Shown: piece after piece, positions 16,967-25,388 of the stretch
How the letters are laid out: every line of letters begins with the position of its first letter
Numbering within the stretch: the first letter of the stretch is position 1
Assembly (NCBI GenBank): GCA_963692975.2
Contig: CAXMMR010000031.1
Coordinates: 124,001-188,000, forward strand
DNA from: CAXMMR01 sp963692975
GTDB lineage: Bacteria > Pseudomonadota > Alphaproteobacteria > Acetobacterales > Acetobacteraceae
Direction of reading: 5' to 3'
DNA length: 64,000 nt
Notes under the pieces: generated by a model
The model's database searches: none
The model's input: the letters and a program-made list of their open reading frames with translations, nothing else
Told to the model about the DNA's origin: nothing
Position numbers and translations under genes: made by a program

Positions 16967-17131
16967 GCAAGGCAAGGGGCTTTACCCCCTTGACCCCATC
17001 AAAGGCGGAGCCTTTGAAATCCATTCACGACGGTGTCTCGTGGGCGAGATGCGTGCTGCCCGAAGCCGGCTCAGTATCGGGGTCTGGGGCCTCACGGCCC
17101 CAGCGGGTCGAGGGCAGAGCCCTCGCCTTGC
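16967..17131 (+). repeat. Family A repeat, complete, forward orientation
   Basis: CAAGGGG, TCAAAGGC/GCCTTTGA, spacer, CTGGGGCC/GGCCCCAG and GAGGGC/GCCCTC hairpins. It lies between the start of the Gfo/Idh/MocA gene and the end of the fused ABC transporter gene, both on the minus strand. Confidence 0.87.
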
Positions 17132-17132
17132 T

Positions 17133-18983
17133 TCACTTGTCTTGCCAAACCTGGATCGCGCTCGCGGACATGGTCGCCTGGCACTCGCCCAGCGTGACAG
17201 TGCAGGCTGGATCGATGTAGGCCTGCAGTCGCGCGTCGCCGAGGCTGAGGTCGACGATGCGCCGGCCGGCCATGGCGGGATGCATTTGGGTCACTCGGGC
17301 AGGATAGCCGCCCGAGCCGACGAGCTGGACGGCGTCGGGTCGGATGGACCAGCCGATCGCGCTGCCGGGTTGCAGCGGCGGGCCGGCGACGTTGATGGCG
17401 AGGCCTCCGCCGACGTCGATGCGATGCGGATCGAGTGCGGTGCCGGCGGCCTCGAATCGCGCGCCGAGCAGGCGGGCGACGAGGGCGTTGGCGGGGCGGA
17501 GGAAGATGGCCTCTGCGGGACCGGCCTGCAGCACCTGGCCTTCGTCGATGATCAGGAGTTCGTCGGCGAGCAGGAAGGCCTCGTCCGGGTCGTGGGTGAC
17601 GAGGATGGTGGTGGCGGCAAGCTCGCTTTGCAGGGTCAGCAGCACGTGACGCAGGGTGGTGCGCAGCGGCGCGTCCAGGGCTGAGAACGGCTCGTCGAGC
17701 AGGATCAGCCGGGCGGGGCGGACCAGGGCGCGGGCGAGGGCGACGCGTTGCTGCTGACCGAGGGAGAGCTGGGCGGGATGGCGCTGCGTCAGCTCGGCAA
17801 GACCGAGCCGGTCGACCCAGCGGCGCGCGGCGGCGGGCTGGTGGCCGACGGCAAGGCTGAGCTGGCGCTCGACGGTGAGGTGCGGGAGCAGGCCGTAGCC
17901 TTGCGGGACATAGGCGACGCCGCGCCGTTCAGGCGGCAGGCAGGACAGGTCGGTCTCGCCGAGCACCAGCGTGCCGGGCGGCCCGAGCCCGGCGAGGCTG
18001 CGCAGCGTCATCGACTTGCCCGAGCCGGAGGCGCCCAGGATGGCCAGGCGCTTGGCTGTGGTGGCCCAGGCGATGTCGAGCTGGAAGCCGTCGAGCGCGT
18101 GCCGGACGGCCAAGCGGATCGGCTGACCGGGTGGCGGCGTGGCTGGCGCGGCGGCGGGCAGCATCTCGGTCATGTCCGGACCGGATCGTGCCGTGGGGCG
18201 GTTGGCGGCCAGCCGGGCGGCGAGCGCGACCGCGAGCAGCGCGGCAAGCAGCGTCGGCAGCAGCACCGGCAGCATCTCCGGCAGGCCTTGGCTGCCGAAC
18301 GCCACGTAGGTGTAGATGGGCAGCGAGTAGGGGTGATAGGCGACCATCACGGTGGCGCCGAACTCGCCAAAGGCGCGCAGCCAGGCAAGCAGCATGCCGG
18401 CCGCGATCGCCCGGCCGGCGAGCGGCAGGCTGACCAGGCGGAACACGTGTGCGGGCGGCAGGCCGAGCGTGGCGGCAACCTGCTCCAGCGCCGGATCGAC
18501 GCCGGCGAAGGCGGAGCGGGCGGCGATGATCAGGAACGGCGCGGCGACGAAGGCCTCGGCGAGCACGATGCCGGCGAAGCTGTCGGTCAGGGCGCCGTTG
18601 GTCACGCGACCGAGCGGGCTTGCGTAGCCGATCAGGAACAGCAGCAGGATGCCGCTGGCGAGCGGCGGCAGGGCGAGCGGCAGCTGCACCAAGGTGCCGA
18701 TCAGGGCGGTCGCGCGTCCGGGCTGGCGCGCCAGGCGGTAGCCGAGCGGCACGCCGGTGAGGGTGACGAGGGCGGTGGCGACGGTGGCGCTGGCGAGCGA
18801 GACAACGCTTGCGCGGCCGAGAGTGGGCCAGTCGGCGCCACGCCAGTCGGCCTGGCCGGCGTGCAGGGCGGCGGCGAGGAGGGGCGCTCCCAGGTACAGC
18901 GCCAGGAGGCTGGCAAGCAAGGTTAGCGGCCGGGGGAGGAAGGCCTTCTTTTTTGAAAAAAAGAAGCAAAAAACTTTTATCAT
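17133..18983 (-). CDS. Fused permease-ATPase of a molybdate/sulfate-class ABC importer
   Basis: Single 616-residue polypeptide joining a ModB/CysT-type permease (about 1-265, EAA loop LEQVAATLGLPPAHVFRLVSLP) to a ModC-type ATPase. The ATPase part has Walker A GASGSGKSM, signature LSLGQQQRVALARAL, Walker B LILLDEPFSALD and a C-terminal TOBE-like segment from about 520. The signature has LSLGQ instead of LSGGQ. The ATG start and first 17 residues (MIKVFCFFFSKKKAF) lie in a family B repeat and form the positively charged lead-in to the first membrane segment. It follows the binding-protein gene on the same strand. Substrate is probably molybdate, tungstate or sulfate. Confidence 0.9.
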   Translation of the reverse strand: MIKVFCFFFSKKKAFLPRPLTLLASLLALYLGAPLLAAALHAGQADWRGADWPTLGRASVVSLASATVATALVTLTGVPLGYRLARQPGRATALIGTLVQLPLALPPLASGILLLFLIGYASPLGRVTNGALTDSFAGIVLAEAFVAAPFLIIAARSAFAGVDPALEQVAATLGLPPAHVFRLVSLPLAGRAIAAGMLLAWLRAFGEFGATVMVAYHPYSLPIYTYVAFGSQGLPEMLPVLLPTLLAALLAVALAARLAANRPTARSGPDMTEMLPAAAPATPPPGQPIRLAVRHALDGFQLDIAWATTAKRLAILGASGSGKSMTLRSLAGLGPPGTLVLGETDLSCLPPERRGVAYVPQGYGLLPHLTVERQLSLAVGHQPAAARRWVDRLGLAELTQRHPAQLSLGQQQRVALARALVRPARLILLDEPFSALDAPLRTTLRHVLLTLQSELAATTILVTHDPDEAFLLADELLIIDEGQVLQAGPAEAIFLRPANALVARLLGARFEAAGTALDPHRIDVGGGLAINVAGPPLQPGSAIGWSIRPDAVQLVGSGGYPARVTQMHPAMAGRRIVDLSLGDARLQAYIDPACTVTLGECQATMSASAIQVWQDK

Positions 18984-19060
18984 TTTTGGAGTACGCCCGG
19001 GCCGACCAAAGCCCTCTCGAGCAAAAGTTTTTTGTTCCTTTTTTTCAAAAAAGGAATTCT
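18943..19060 (-). repeat. Family B repeat, two arms, overlaps the transporter start
   Basis: The left arm (CTTC/GAAG stem then AAAAAACTTTT) encodes the first residues of the fused permease-ATPase. The right arm is a variant with TTCC/GGAA stem bases. The spacer is about 45 bp. It fills the gap to the upstream binding-protein gene. Confidence 0.88.
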
Positions 19061-19082
19061 GCCTTGCTGAAAGTCTGTCCTG

Positions 19083-19961
19083 TCACTGGGCGAGAGCGCT
19101 CCGGACCTCGGCGGGAACCTGATCGAGCGCGCCGGTGACCACGCCGGGCACCGGATTCAGCCCGTGGTCGCGCATCAGCCGCTGACCAGGGCCGTTGAAT
19201 AGAAAGGCGACAAGCCGAATGGCGCCCTGCCGGTTCGGCGCTCCCTGCAGCACCGTTGCCGTGTAGTGCGCCGCCTGCGCGACTTCGGGCGGCAGGGTGA
19301 CGGCGGGGAGGTGCAGGTCGGTGGTCTCGGTGGCGTAGAAGAAGCCGGCATCGAGCTGGCCGGATTGCAGGCGGCCGACGAGGGTTTCCTCGGGCAGCAC
19401 CTGGGCCGGATTGTCGGGCGCGCCGAGCACACGCTGGGTGAGGCCCGGCTGGCGGTAGACCGTCTGCGCCCGGTCGAGCAGCTGCAGCGTCAGCTTGCCT
19501 TTGGGGTCGAGCTTGGGATCGGTGCGGCCGAGGCGGATGCCGGGGGATTGCAGCACCTGCCACCAGGGCTTGGCGGCGAAATCGGCGGCGAAGCGGCTGG
19601 TGGGAAGATAGCCGATGACGAGCGGCGACTGCGCGAAGCTCACGTACCAGCGCAGCCAGTCGCCATTCCCCGGGCCCATCAGGCTGTCATTGACCGCGGG
19701 ACTGGCGCTGATGAACACGTCGCCGCGGCGCAGCTTGGCGCGGATCTCGTTGGCGAGCTTGTTGGAGCCGCCGGCATAGCCCTGGATCGTGCCCTGGCCG
19801 GCGGTATTGAAGGCGGGCGCGATGGCGTGCTCGACGAGGTTCACCAGCGAGCCGGCGTAGAGCACGGTGACGTTGCCGCCCTCCGCTTGAGCGCGAGCGG
19901 TGCCGCTGGCAAGGCCGATCCCGCTGGTAGCGGCGCAGGCAAGCAAGATGCGTCGCAGCAT
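19083..19961 (-). CDS. Oxyanion-binding periplasmic protein (ModA/WtpA-like)
   Basis: Extracellular solute-binding protein, 292 residues, with a Sec signal (MLRRILLACAATSGIGLASGTARAQA). The mature start NVTVLYAGSLVNLVEHAI matches the molybdate/tungstate-binding pattern, followed by SNKLANEIRAKLRRGDVFISAS and DPKGK. A GGAG ribosome site lies before the internal ATG. The downstream gene is the matching fused permease-ATPase, making a two-gene importer. Specificity between molybdate, tungstate and sulfate is not decidable here. Confidence 0.9.
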   Translation of the reverse strand: MLRRILLACAATSGIGLASGTARAQAEGGNVTVLYAGSLVNLVEHAIAPAFNTAGQGTIQGYAGGSNKLANEIRAKLRRGDVFISASPAVNDSLMGPGNGDWLRWYVSFAQSPLVIGYLPTSRFAADFAAKPWWQVLQSPGIRLGRTDPKLDPKGKLTLQLLDRAQTVYRQPGLTQRVLGAPDNPAQVLPEETLVGRLQSGQLDAGFFYATETTDLHLPAVTLPPEVAQAAHYTATVLQGAPNRQGAIRLVAFLFNGPGQRLMRDHGLNPVPGVVTGALDQVPAEVRSALAQ

Positions 19962-20028
19962 CGAAATCTCCGATTGGCGCGCGTGATAGTCGCACGGGAC
20001 CAACGGTGGCGGAAGTCAGCGCAACGGC

Positions 20029-20258
20029 AAGGCCAGGGGCTTTGCCCCTGGACCCCATTAAAGGCGGAGCCTTTAAAATCCATTTGTTCATCCTTGCCTC
20101 GGCGGCGAGGTTGGTGGCTCGGAAGCAGGATCGAATGGCTTCGCCAAGCAAGAAAGCGCCCGGGCTAAACTCCAAACGGATGGGGTCTGGGGCCTCGGGC
20201 CCCGTCATGCGCATGCACGCTAGCGCGTGACGGGTCCAGGGCAGAGCCCTGACCTTCC
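20029..20258 (+). repeat. Family A repeat, complete, with inserted hairpin cassette
   Basis: H1 CCAGGGGC/GCCCCTGG and H2 TTAAAGGC/GCCTTTAA, then the conserved core GGCTTCGCCAAGCAAGAAAG at 20137-20156, H3 CTGGGGCC/GGCCCC, an extra CACGC/GCGTG hairpin at 20216-20229, then H4 CCAGGGC/GCCCTG. It lies in the 332-bp gap between divergent genes (binding protein and ABC-F), so it cannot serve only as a terminator. I see no other feature in this gap. Confidence 0.9.
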
Positions 20259-20293
20259 TTCCTTTCCTTCTCGTGATGCCCTAAGCCCCGCCG

Positions 20294-21910
20294 ATGCTGC
20301 AGATCGACGGGCTCACCTTCAACGCTTGGGGCCGGCGATTTTTCGACCGGGCGTCCGTCACCCTGCCGGCGCGGGCCAAGGTGGGGCTGGTCGGGCGCAA
20401 CGGCGTCGGCAAGTCGACGCTGTTCAAGCTGATCAAGGGCGAGCTGCAGCCGGACAGCGGCGATGTCGGCATCCCGAAAGCCGCCCGGCTCGGCGCTGTC
20501 GACCAGGAGCATCCGGCAACCGACGAGACGCTGCTGGACACCATCCTGGCGGCCGATGTGGAGCGGGCGCGGCTGCATGCGGAGCTCGAGACCGCCGAGC
20601 CGGAGCGAATGGGCGACATTTGGGGCCGCCTGATCGAGATCGACGCCGACACGGCGCCGGCGCGGGCGGCCGAGATCCTGAACGGGCTTGGCTTCTCGAC
20701 CGAGGACCTGACGCGGCCGATGGCGGAGTTCTCCGGCGGCTGGCGGATGCGGGTGGCGCTGGCGGCGGCGCTGTTCGCCAGCCCTGATCTGCTGCTGCTC
20801 GACGAGCCGACCAACTACCTCGACCTGGAGGGGGCGCTGTGGCTGGAGGCGCGGCTGGCGCGCTACCCGCACGCGGCGCTGATCATCAGCCATGACCGCG
20901 AGCTGCTGAACAACTCGGTCGATGCGATTCTGCACGTCACCGAGCGACGGCTCGATCTATACTCCGGCGGCTATGATAGTTTCGAGAGGCAGCGGGCCGA
21001 GAAGATCCGGCTGCAGGCCTCGGCGCGGGCGCGCCAGGAGGCGGAGCGGGCGCATCTGCAATCCTTCGTCGACCGGTTTCGCGCCTCGGCGGCCAAGGCG
21101 GCGCAGGCGCAGTCGCGGGTGAAGCGCCTGGCCAAGCTCGAGCCGGTGGCGACCACGATCGAGGAGCGGGTGGCGCCGTTCCTGCTGCCCTCGCCGGCGC
21201 GGCCGCTGGCGCCGCCGCTGATGCGGCTGGAGGGGGTTGAGATCGGCTATGGCGACGCGCCGGCGACGCTCAGCCGGCTCAACCTGCGGCTCGACGTTGC
21301 CGACCGGATCGGGCTGCTCGGTGTGAACGGCGCCGGCAAGTCGACCTTTGCCAAGATGGCGGCCGGCGCGCTGCCGATCCGCTCGGGGCGGATGACGCGC
21401 GAGGGGCGCATCCAGGTCGGCTGGTTCCATCAGCACCAGATCGAGGCGCTCGATCCGAACGCGACGGCGCTCGACATCATCCGCGAGGTGCGGCCGCAGG
21501 ATGCCGACCAGCAGCACCGCTCGCGGCTGGCGAGCTTCGGCATCGCCTTCGACAAACAGGGCACCACGGCGGAGAACCTGTCGGGCGGCGAGCGGGCGCG
21601 GCTGCTGCTGAACTTGGTGGCGATGGCGGCACCGCATTTGCTGATCCTGGACGAGCCGACCAACCACCTGGACATCGACAGCCGCCGGGCGCTGCTCGAC
21701 GCGCTCAATGACTATGAGGGAGCGGTGATCCTGATTACGCATGACCGCTCGCTGATGGAGCTGGTGGCCGACCGGCTGTGGCTGGCGGCGAACGGCACGA
21801 TCGTGCCGTTCGAGGGCGACATGGACGATTACGCACGCTTCGTGCTGGAGCGGGCGAAGGGTGGGGCGGCGCCGTCGCAGGAGGGCAGAAAAAAGAAAAG
21901 GAAGGGGTAG
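20294..21910 (+). CDS. ABC-F family ATPase (ribosome-associated, duplicated ATPase)
   Basis: 538-residue protein with two ATPase cassettes and no membrane segments. First cassette: GRNGVGKST, FSGGWRMRVALAAALF, LLLDEPTNYLD. Second cassette: GVNGAGKST, LSGGERARLLLNL, LILDEPTNHLDIDS. The linker between them is charged and helical, as in translation factors of the Uup/EttA/ABCF3 group that act at the ribosomal E site. The C-terminal tail is lysine-rich (EGRKKKRKG). It begins just after a family A repeat and ends just before a family B repeat. Confidence 0.93.
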   Translation: MLQIDGLTFNAWGRRFFDRASVTLPARAKVGLVGRNGVGKSTLFKLIKGELQPDSGDVGIPKAARLGAVDQEHPATDETLLDTILAADVERARLHAELETAEPERMGDIWGRLIEIDADTAPARAAEILNGLGFSTEDLTRPMAEFSGGWRMRVALAAALFASPDLLLLDEPTNYLDLEGALWLEARLARYPHAALIISHDRELLNNSVDAILHVTERRLDLYSGGYDSFERQRAEKIRLQASARARQEAERAHLQSFVDRFRASAAKAAQAQSRVKRLAKLEPVATTIEERVAPFLLPSPARPLAPPLMRLEGVEIGYGDAPATLSRLNLRLDVADRIGLLGVNGAGKSTFAKMAAGALPIRSGRMTREGRIQVGWFHQHQIEALDPNATALDIIREVRPQDADQQHRSRLASFGIAFDKQGTTAENLSGGERARLLLNLVAMAAPHLLILDEPTNHLDIDSRRALLDALNDYEGAVILITHDRSLMELVADRLWLAANGTIVPFEGDMDDYARFVLERAKGGAAPSQEGRKKKRKG

Positions 21911-21919
21911 GAAGCAAGG

Positions 21920-22015
21920 AGTTCTTTTTGAAAAAAAGAACCGAAAAACTTCCTTCCAATGAGAGTCGCGACAGCGTGGATAAAAGTTTTTTGCTTCTTT
22001 TTTCAAAAAAGAAGC
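21920..22015 (+). repeat. Family B repeat, two arms, forward orientation
   Basis: Left arm GTTC/GAAC then GAAAAACTT, a spacer ending GCGACAGCG, and right arm AAAAGTTTTTT plus GCTTC/GAAGC. It lies between the ABC-F gene and the ABC exporter gene on the same strand. Confidence 0.88.
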
Positions 22016-22080
22016 GCTTGGGGATCGATGTCCGTCGTCGAAATGGCCTGGGTCGATCGGCGGATTGCCGAGGCGTCGCG

Positions 22081-23859
22081 ATGAGTGGGGTCGGCGCTGC
22101 GGGGCAGACTAGGCGCGGCGCGCGGCTGCGGGCGTTGGCGGTGTTGCTGCCCTATTTGCGCCCCTATCGCTGGCGTGTCATCGGCGCGGTGCTGGCGCTG
22201 CTGGCGACCTCGGCGTTGCTGCTCGGGATCGGGCAGGGTGTGCGGCGGCTGATCGACCGCGGCTTTGCCGGCGGCAGCGCCGCGCAGCTGAACACCACCT
22301 CGCTGGCGATGTTCGCCGTGGTCGCGGCGCTCGCGGTCGGCACCGCGGCGCGCTTCGTCCTGATCTCGTGGCTGGGCGAGCGGGTGGCGGCGGATCTGCG
22401 GCGCGACATGTTCGAGCGGGTGATCGGCCTGTCGGCGGCGTTCTTCGAGACGGCGCGCACCGGCGACATCCTCTCGCGCCTCACCGCCGACATCTCGGTG
22501 CTGCAGGCGCTGGTCGGCTCGTCGGTGTCGCTGTGGCTGCGCTCGGCGCTGCTGGTGGTGGGCGGCCTGACGATGCTGGTGGTGACCAGCGCCAAGCTGG
22601 CGGCGATCGTGCTGCTGGTGATCCCACTGGTGATGCTGCCGCTGGTGCTGTTTGGCCGGCGCGAGCGGCGGCTGTCGCGCCAGACCCAGGACCGCATCGC
22701 CGACCTCGGCGCTTATGCCGAGGAGACGCTCGCGGGCTTGCGCACGGTGCAGGCGTTCACCCATGAGCCGGTCGACCGGGCGCGGTTTGCCGAGGTGGTC
22801 GAGCTGTCGGTGGCCACCGCGCTGCGGCGGATCGCCAGCCGCGCGGCGCTGCTGTTCGGGGTGATCTTGCTCGGCTTCGGCGCTATCGTGTTCGCGCTGT
22901 GGGTTGGCGGGCACGACGTGATCGCCGGGCGGATGAGCGGCGGGGCGCTGTCGGCCTTCGTGTTCTACGCGGTGGTGCTGGCGACCTCGGGGGCGCAGAT
23001 GAGCGAGCTGTGGGGCGAGCTGCAGCGCGCTAGCGGCGCGGCGGAGCGGCTCGGGGAGCTGCTCGATGAGCGGCCGACGATCGCCGCACCGGCGCGCCCG
23101 GCGCTGCTGCCGGCAAGGGCGGAAGGGCGGGTGAGCCTGGAGGCGGTGACGTTCCACTATCCGGCGCGGCCGGACGCGCCGGCGCTGCGCGGCTTTTCGC
23201 TCGACGTATCGCCGGGACAGACGGTGGCGCTGGTCGGCCCTTCCGGCGCCGGTAAGACCACGGTGCTGCAGCTGCTGCTGCGCTTCTATGACCCGGAGCG
23301 GGGCGTCGTGCGGCTGGATGGGGGTGGACGTCGCGCAGCTCGACCCGGCGGCGCTGCGGGCGCGGATCGGCATCGTGCCGCAGGACCCGGTGATCTTCAG
23401 CGCCAGTGCGGCCGAGAACATCCGCTTCGGCCGTCCGGAGGCGAGCGACGCCGAGGTGCGCGCCGCGGCGCGGGCGGCGCATGCCGATTTCCTCGAGGCG
23501 CTGCCGGCCGGTTACGACACGTTCCTCGGCGCCAAGGGGGTGCGGCTGTCCGGCGGGCAGCGGCAGCGGGTCGCGCCATCGCGCGGGCGATCCTGCGTGA
23601 CCCGGCGGTGCTGCTGCTCGACGAGGCGACCTCGGCGCTGGACGCGGAGAGCGAGCAGGCGGTGCAGCAGGCGCTCGCCGCGCTGTCGCGCGGGCGCACC
23701 ACCGTGGTGGTCGCGCACCGGCTGGCCACCGTCGTGCGGGCGGACCGGATCGTGGTGGTGGAGGCGGGCGAGGTGGTCGCCACCGGCACGCATGCGGCCT
23801 TGATTACCCAGGGCGGCCTGTATGCGCGACTGGCGGCGCTGCAGTTCGGGATGGCTTGA
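22081..23859 (+). CDS. ABC exporter (permease-ATPase half-transporter) with internal out-of-frame segment
   Basis: MsbA/LmrA-like exporter: six membrane segments (residues about 20-310), then an ATPase domain with Walker A GPSGAGKTT in frame. At 23320-23324 a run of five G shifts the frame, and a two-base GC surplus at 23573-23574 restores it. The stretch between them (about 83 codons, including VDVAQLDPAALRARIGIVPQDPV and signature LSGGQRQRV) is read correctly only in the +1 frame. Walker B LLLDEATSALD and the C-terminus are again in frame. As written, the 592-residue product lacks Q-loop and signature and should be inactive. It may be a decayed gene or carry sequence errors. Confidence 0.85.
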   Translation: MSGVGAAGQTRRGARLRALAVLLPYLRPYRWRVIGAVLALLATSALLLGIGQGVRRLIDRGFAGGSAAQLNTTSLAMFAVVAALAVGTAARFVLISWLGERVAADLRRDMFERVIGLSAAFFETARTGDILSRLTADISVLQALVGSSVSLWLRSALLVVGGLTMLVVTSAKLAAIVLLVIPLVMLPLVLFGRRERRLSRQTQDRIADLGAYAEETLAGLRTVQAFTHEPVDRARFAEVVELSVATALRRIASRAALLFGVILLGFGAIVFALWVGGHDVIAGRMSGGALSAFVFYAVVLATSGAQMSELWGELQRASGAAERLGELLDERPTIAAPARPALLPARAEGRVSLEAVTFHYPARPDAPALRGFSLDVSPGQTVALVGPSGAGKTTVLQLLLRFYDPERGVVRLDGGGRRAARPGGAAGADRHRAAGPGDLQRQCGREHPLRPSGGERRRGARRGAGGACRFPRGAAGRLRHVPRRQGGAAVRRAAAAGRAIARAILRDPAVLLLDEATSALDAESEQAVQQALAALSRGRTTVVVAHRLATVVRADRIVVVEAGEVVATGTHAALITQGGLYARLAALQFGMA

Positions 23860-23860
23860 A

Positions 23861-23920
23861 GGAAGGTCAGGGTTCTGACCCGGACGCTGTCACGCGCTAG
23901 CGTGCATTCGCACGATGGGA
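23861..23920 (-). repeat. Family A repeat fragment with hairpin cassette
   Basis: GGTCAGGGTTCTGACC hairpin followed by the CACGC/GCGTG cassette at 23891-23904, directly after the exporter stop. Part of a broken or composite family A copy in a 356-bp gap. Confidence 0.7.
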
Positions 23921-24075
23921 CGGCGCTACAGACCCGCAACTCTAAGATGAGCATCTTCTACAAAGCGGCACGTGTTCTGTGATGGCGAAATACCGCAAGA
24001 TTTCGGAAGGTCGGTCTGAGACCAGGCACGTAAGTGCCCCATCCCCATGTTCAACAAAATCAATCAGTTAGTGCA

Positions 24076-24095
24076 ATCTTGCCTATAGGCAAGAT
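24076..24095. promoter_or_regulatory. Perfect 20-bp palindrome
   Basis: ATCTTGCCTATAGGCAAGAT reads identically on both strands and lies in an A/T-rich pocket of the exporter/MYG1 gap, unlike the GC-rich repeats around it. It could be an operator for a dimeric regulator or the apex of a hairpin. No adjacent gene tells which. The rest of this gap (23921-24157) shows no gene. Confidence 0.5.
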
Positions 24096-24157
24096 GTCTA
24101 ATTGCTGTTGGGGGAGGCCTCACCTGCGGACTTGATAGCACGGTGAGGCCGTCGTCC

Positions 24158-24217
24158 CACTCGTGATGGGGTCTGGGGCCGCGGGCCCCAGCGGGTCCAG
24201 GGCAGAGCCCTGGCCTT
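24158..24217 (+). repeat. Family A repeat, H3-H4 half
   Basis: CTGGGGCC/GGCCCCAG and CCAGGGC/GCCCTGG hairpins, reaching the MYG1 stop codon. It is preceded by half of a CACTCGTG-type hairpin seen complete in the copy near 63.3 kb. Confidence 0.82.
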
Positions 24218-25133
24218 ACGCTTCGATTGCCTTCTCCGCCATCGCGACAGCGCCTGCCCGCGAGCGGGCGGCGCCGACGAAGCGGCGGACGTGCACGAAG
24301 ACGGCGTCCGGCACGCCGCAGGCCGCGGCCAGGGCCTCGTCCTGCAGGCCGGCCCAGGCGGCCGGCAGCGGCAGGCGTTGCGCGAACGAGCCGGGTTCGG
24401 GCGGCATGGTGTCGACCATCCAGTTGCCATTGCTGACCGGGTAGACGGCGTAGAGCACCGGCAAGGCATGGGCGAAGACCGCGCCCTTCCAGGGCATGCC
24501 GTGGTCCAGCTCGAGGATCCGGGGGTCGGCGGAGGCGGCGTGGGCGGCGGCGACGATGGCGTCCGCGGCGTGCTTGCCGCGCAGCGCCTCGATGCGCCGG
24601 CGCAGCACCCCTTCCACCAGCGCGGCGGCGGCGAGGAAGGCGGCGTCGGCGGCCTCGTCGGCATTGGGGCCGTCCCAGGCGGGATTGCAGTCGCCGACCA
24701 GGCTGGGCAGGCCGAGCGTGTCGCGGGAGGGGGCGACCCCATTGTCGACCTCGTCGATGCGGCGGATGACGGTCTCGTCGAGCTCCCCGGCGATGGCGGG
24801 CGCGAGGCTCGGATCGGCCAGCGCGTTGCTGCAGGCGGCGGCGCCGTGCACCTGCCAGACCAGGCCGGCGGCGCTGAACGGGGTGCCGTCGGGCCGGGTC
24901 GGGGCGCCGCGCTGGTGGTGGTCGAAGCGGGCGGCGGACGGGTCGTGGATCAGGCCGACGTCGAACACCACGTCGCCGCGGGCGATCGCCGCCGGGTCGC
25001 GGGTGCGCTGCAGCCGGTGGTCGTCGCCGGGGCGCGCGACGCCGAGGGCGAGGCGCAGCGTGACGTAGGCGAAGACCTCGTCGCAGTGGAACTTGCCGCT
25101 GTGGGTGATTAGCAGCGGCGCAGTCTCGGGCAT
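24216..25133 (-). CDS. MYG1 family metal-dependent hydrolase
   Basis: 305-residue protein of the MYG1/GAMM1 family, conserved from bacteria to humans and related to DHH phosphoesterases. Eukaryotic MYG1 is an exonuclease, while the bacterial role is unknown. Metal-binding motifs HSGKFHCDEVFAYV, DVGLIHDPS and RFDHHQRG are present. An AGGA ribosome site precedes the ATG. The gene is divergent from the SNF2 helicase, with a family A repeat between the two starts. Confidence 0.92.
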   Translation of the reverse strand: MPETAPLLITHSGKFHCDEVFAYVTLRLALGVARPGDDHRLQRTRDPAAIARGDVVFDVGLIHDPSAARFDHHQRGAPTRPDGTPFSAAGLVWQVHGAAACSNALADPSLAPAIAGELDETVIRRIDEVDNGVAPSRDTLGLPSLVGDCNPAWDGPNADEAADAAFLAAAALVEGVLRRRIEALRGKHAADAIVAAAHAASADPRILELDHGMPWKGAVFAHALPVLYAVYPVSNGNWMVDTMPPEPGSFAQRLPLPAAWAGLQDEALAAACGVPDAVFVHVRRFVGAARSRAGAVAMAEKAIEA

Positions 25134-25150
25134 GTTGGGATCCTGTCAGA

Positions 25151-25309
25151 AAGGCCAGGGGCGTCGCCCCTGGACCCCATTAAAGGCGGAGCCTTTAAAA
25201 TCCAGTCTATTACTCGTGTTCCCATAGCCGATGCAGTGCCGTGGGGGATTGGAATGGGGTCTGGGGCCTCGGGCCCCAGCGGTGTCCAGAGGCAGAGCCT
25301 CTGGCCTTT
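25151..25309 (+). repeat. Family A repeat, complete, forward orientation
   Basis: Four hairpins in canonical order: CCAGGGGC/GCCCCTGG, TTAAAGGC/GCCTTTAA, spacer, CTGGGGCC/GGCCCCAG, CCAGAGGC/GCCTCTGG. It occupies most of the region between divergent genes (MYG1 start and helicase start). Confidence 0.92.
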
Positions 25310-25388
25310 CTTATCTCACATGACGTGCCCTCAGTCGCCGAACGGTGTATCCTGTTCCGTCCCCTCCCGTTTGGAAGCACGCATCCGC

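Noticed and set aside
20029..20258. Repeats as a CRISPR array
   Set aside because: Copies are dispersed kilobases apart between unrelated genes, with palindromic modules rather than regularly spaced identical units.
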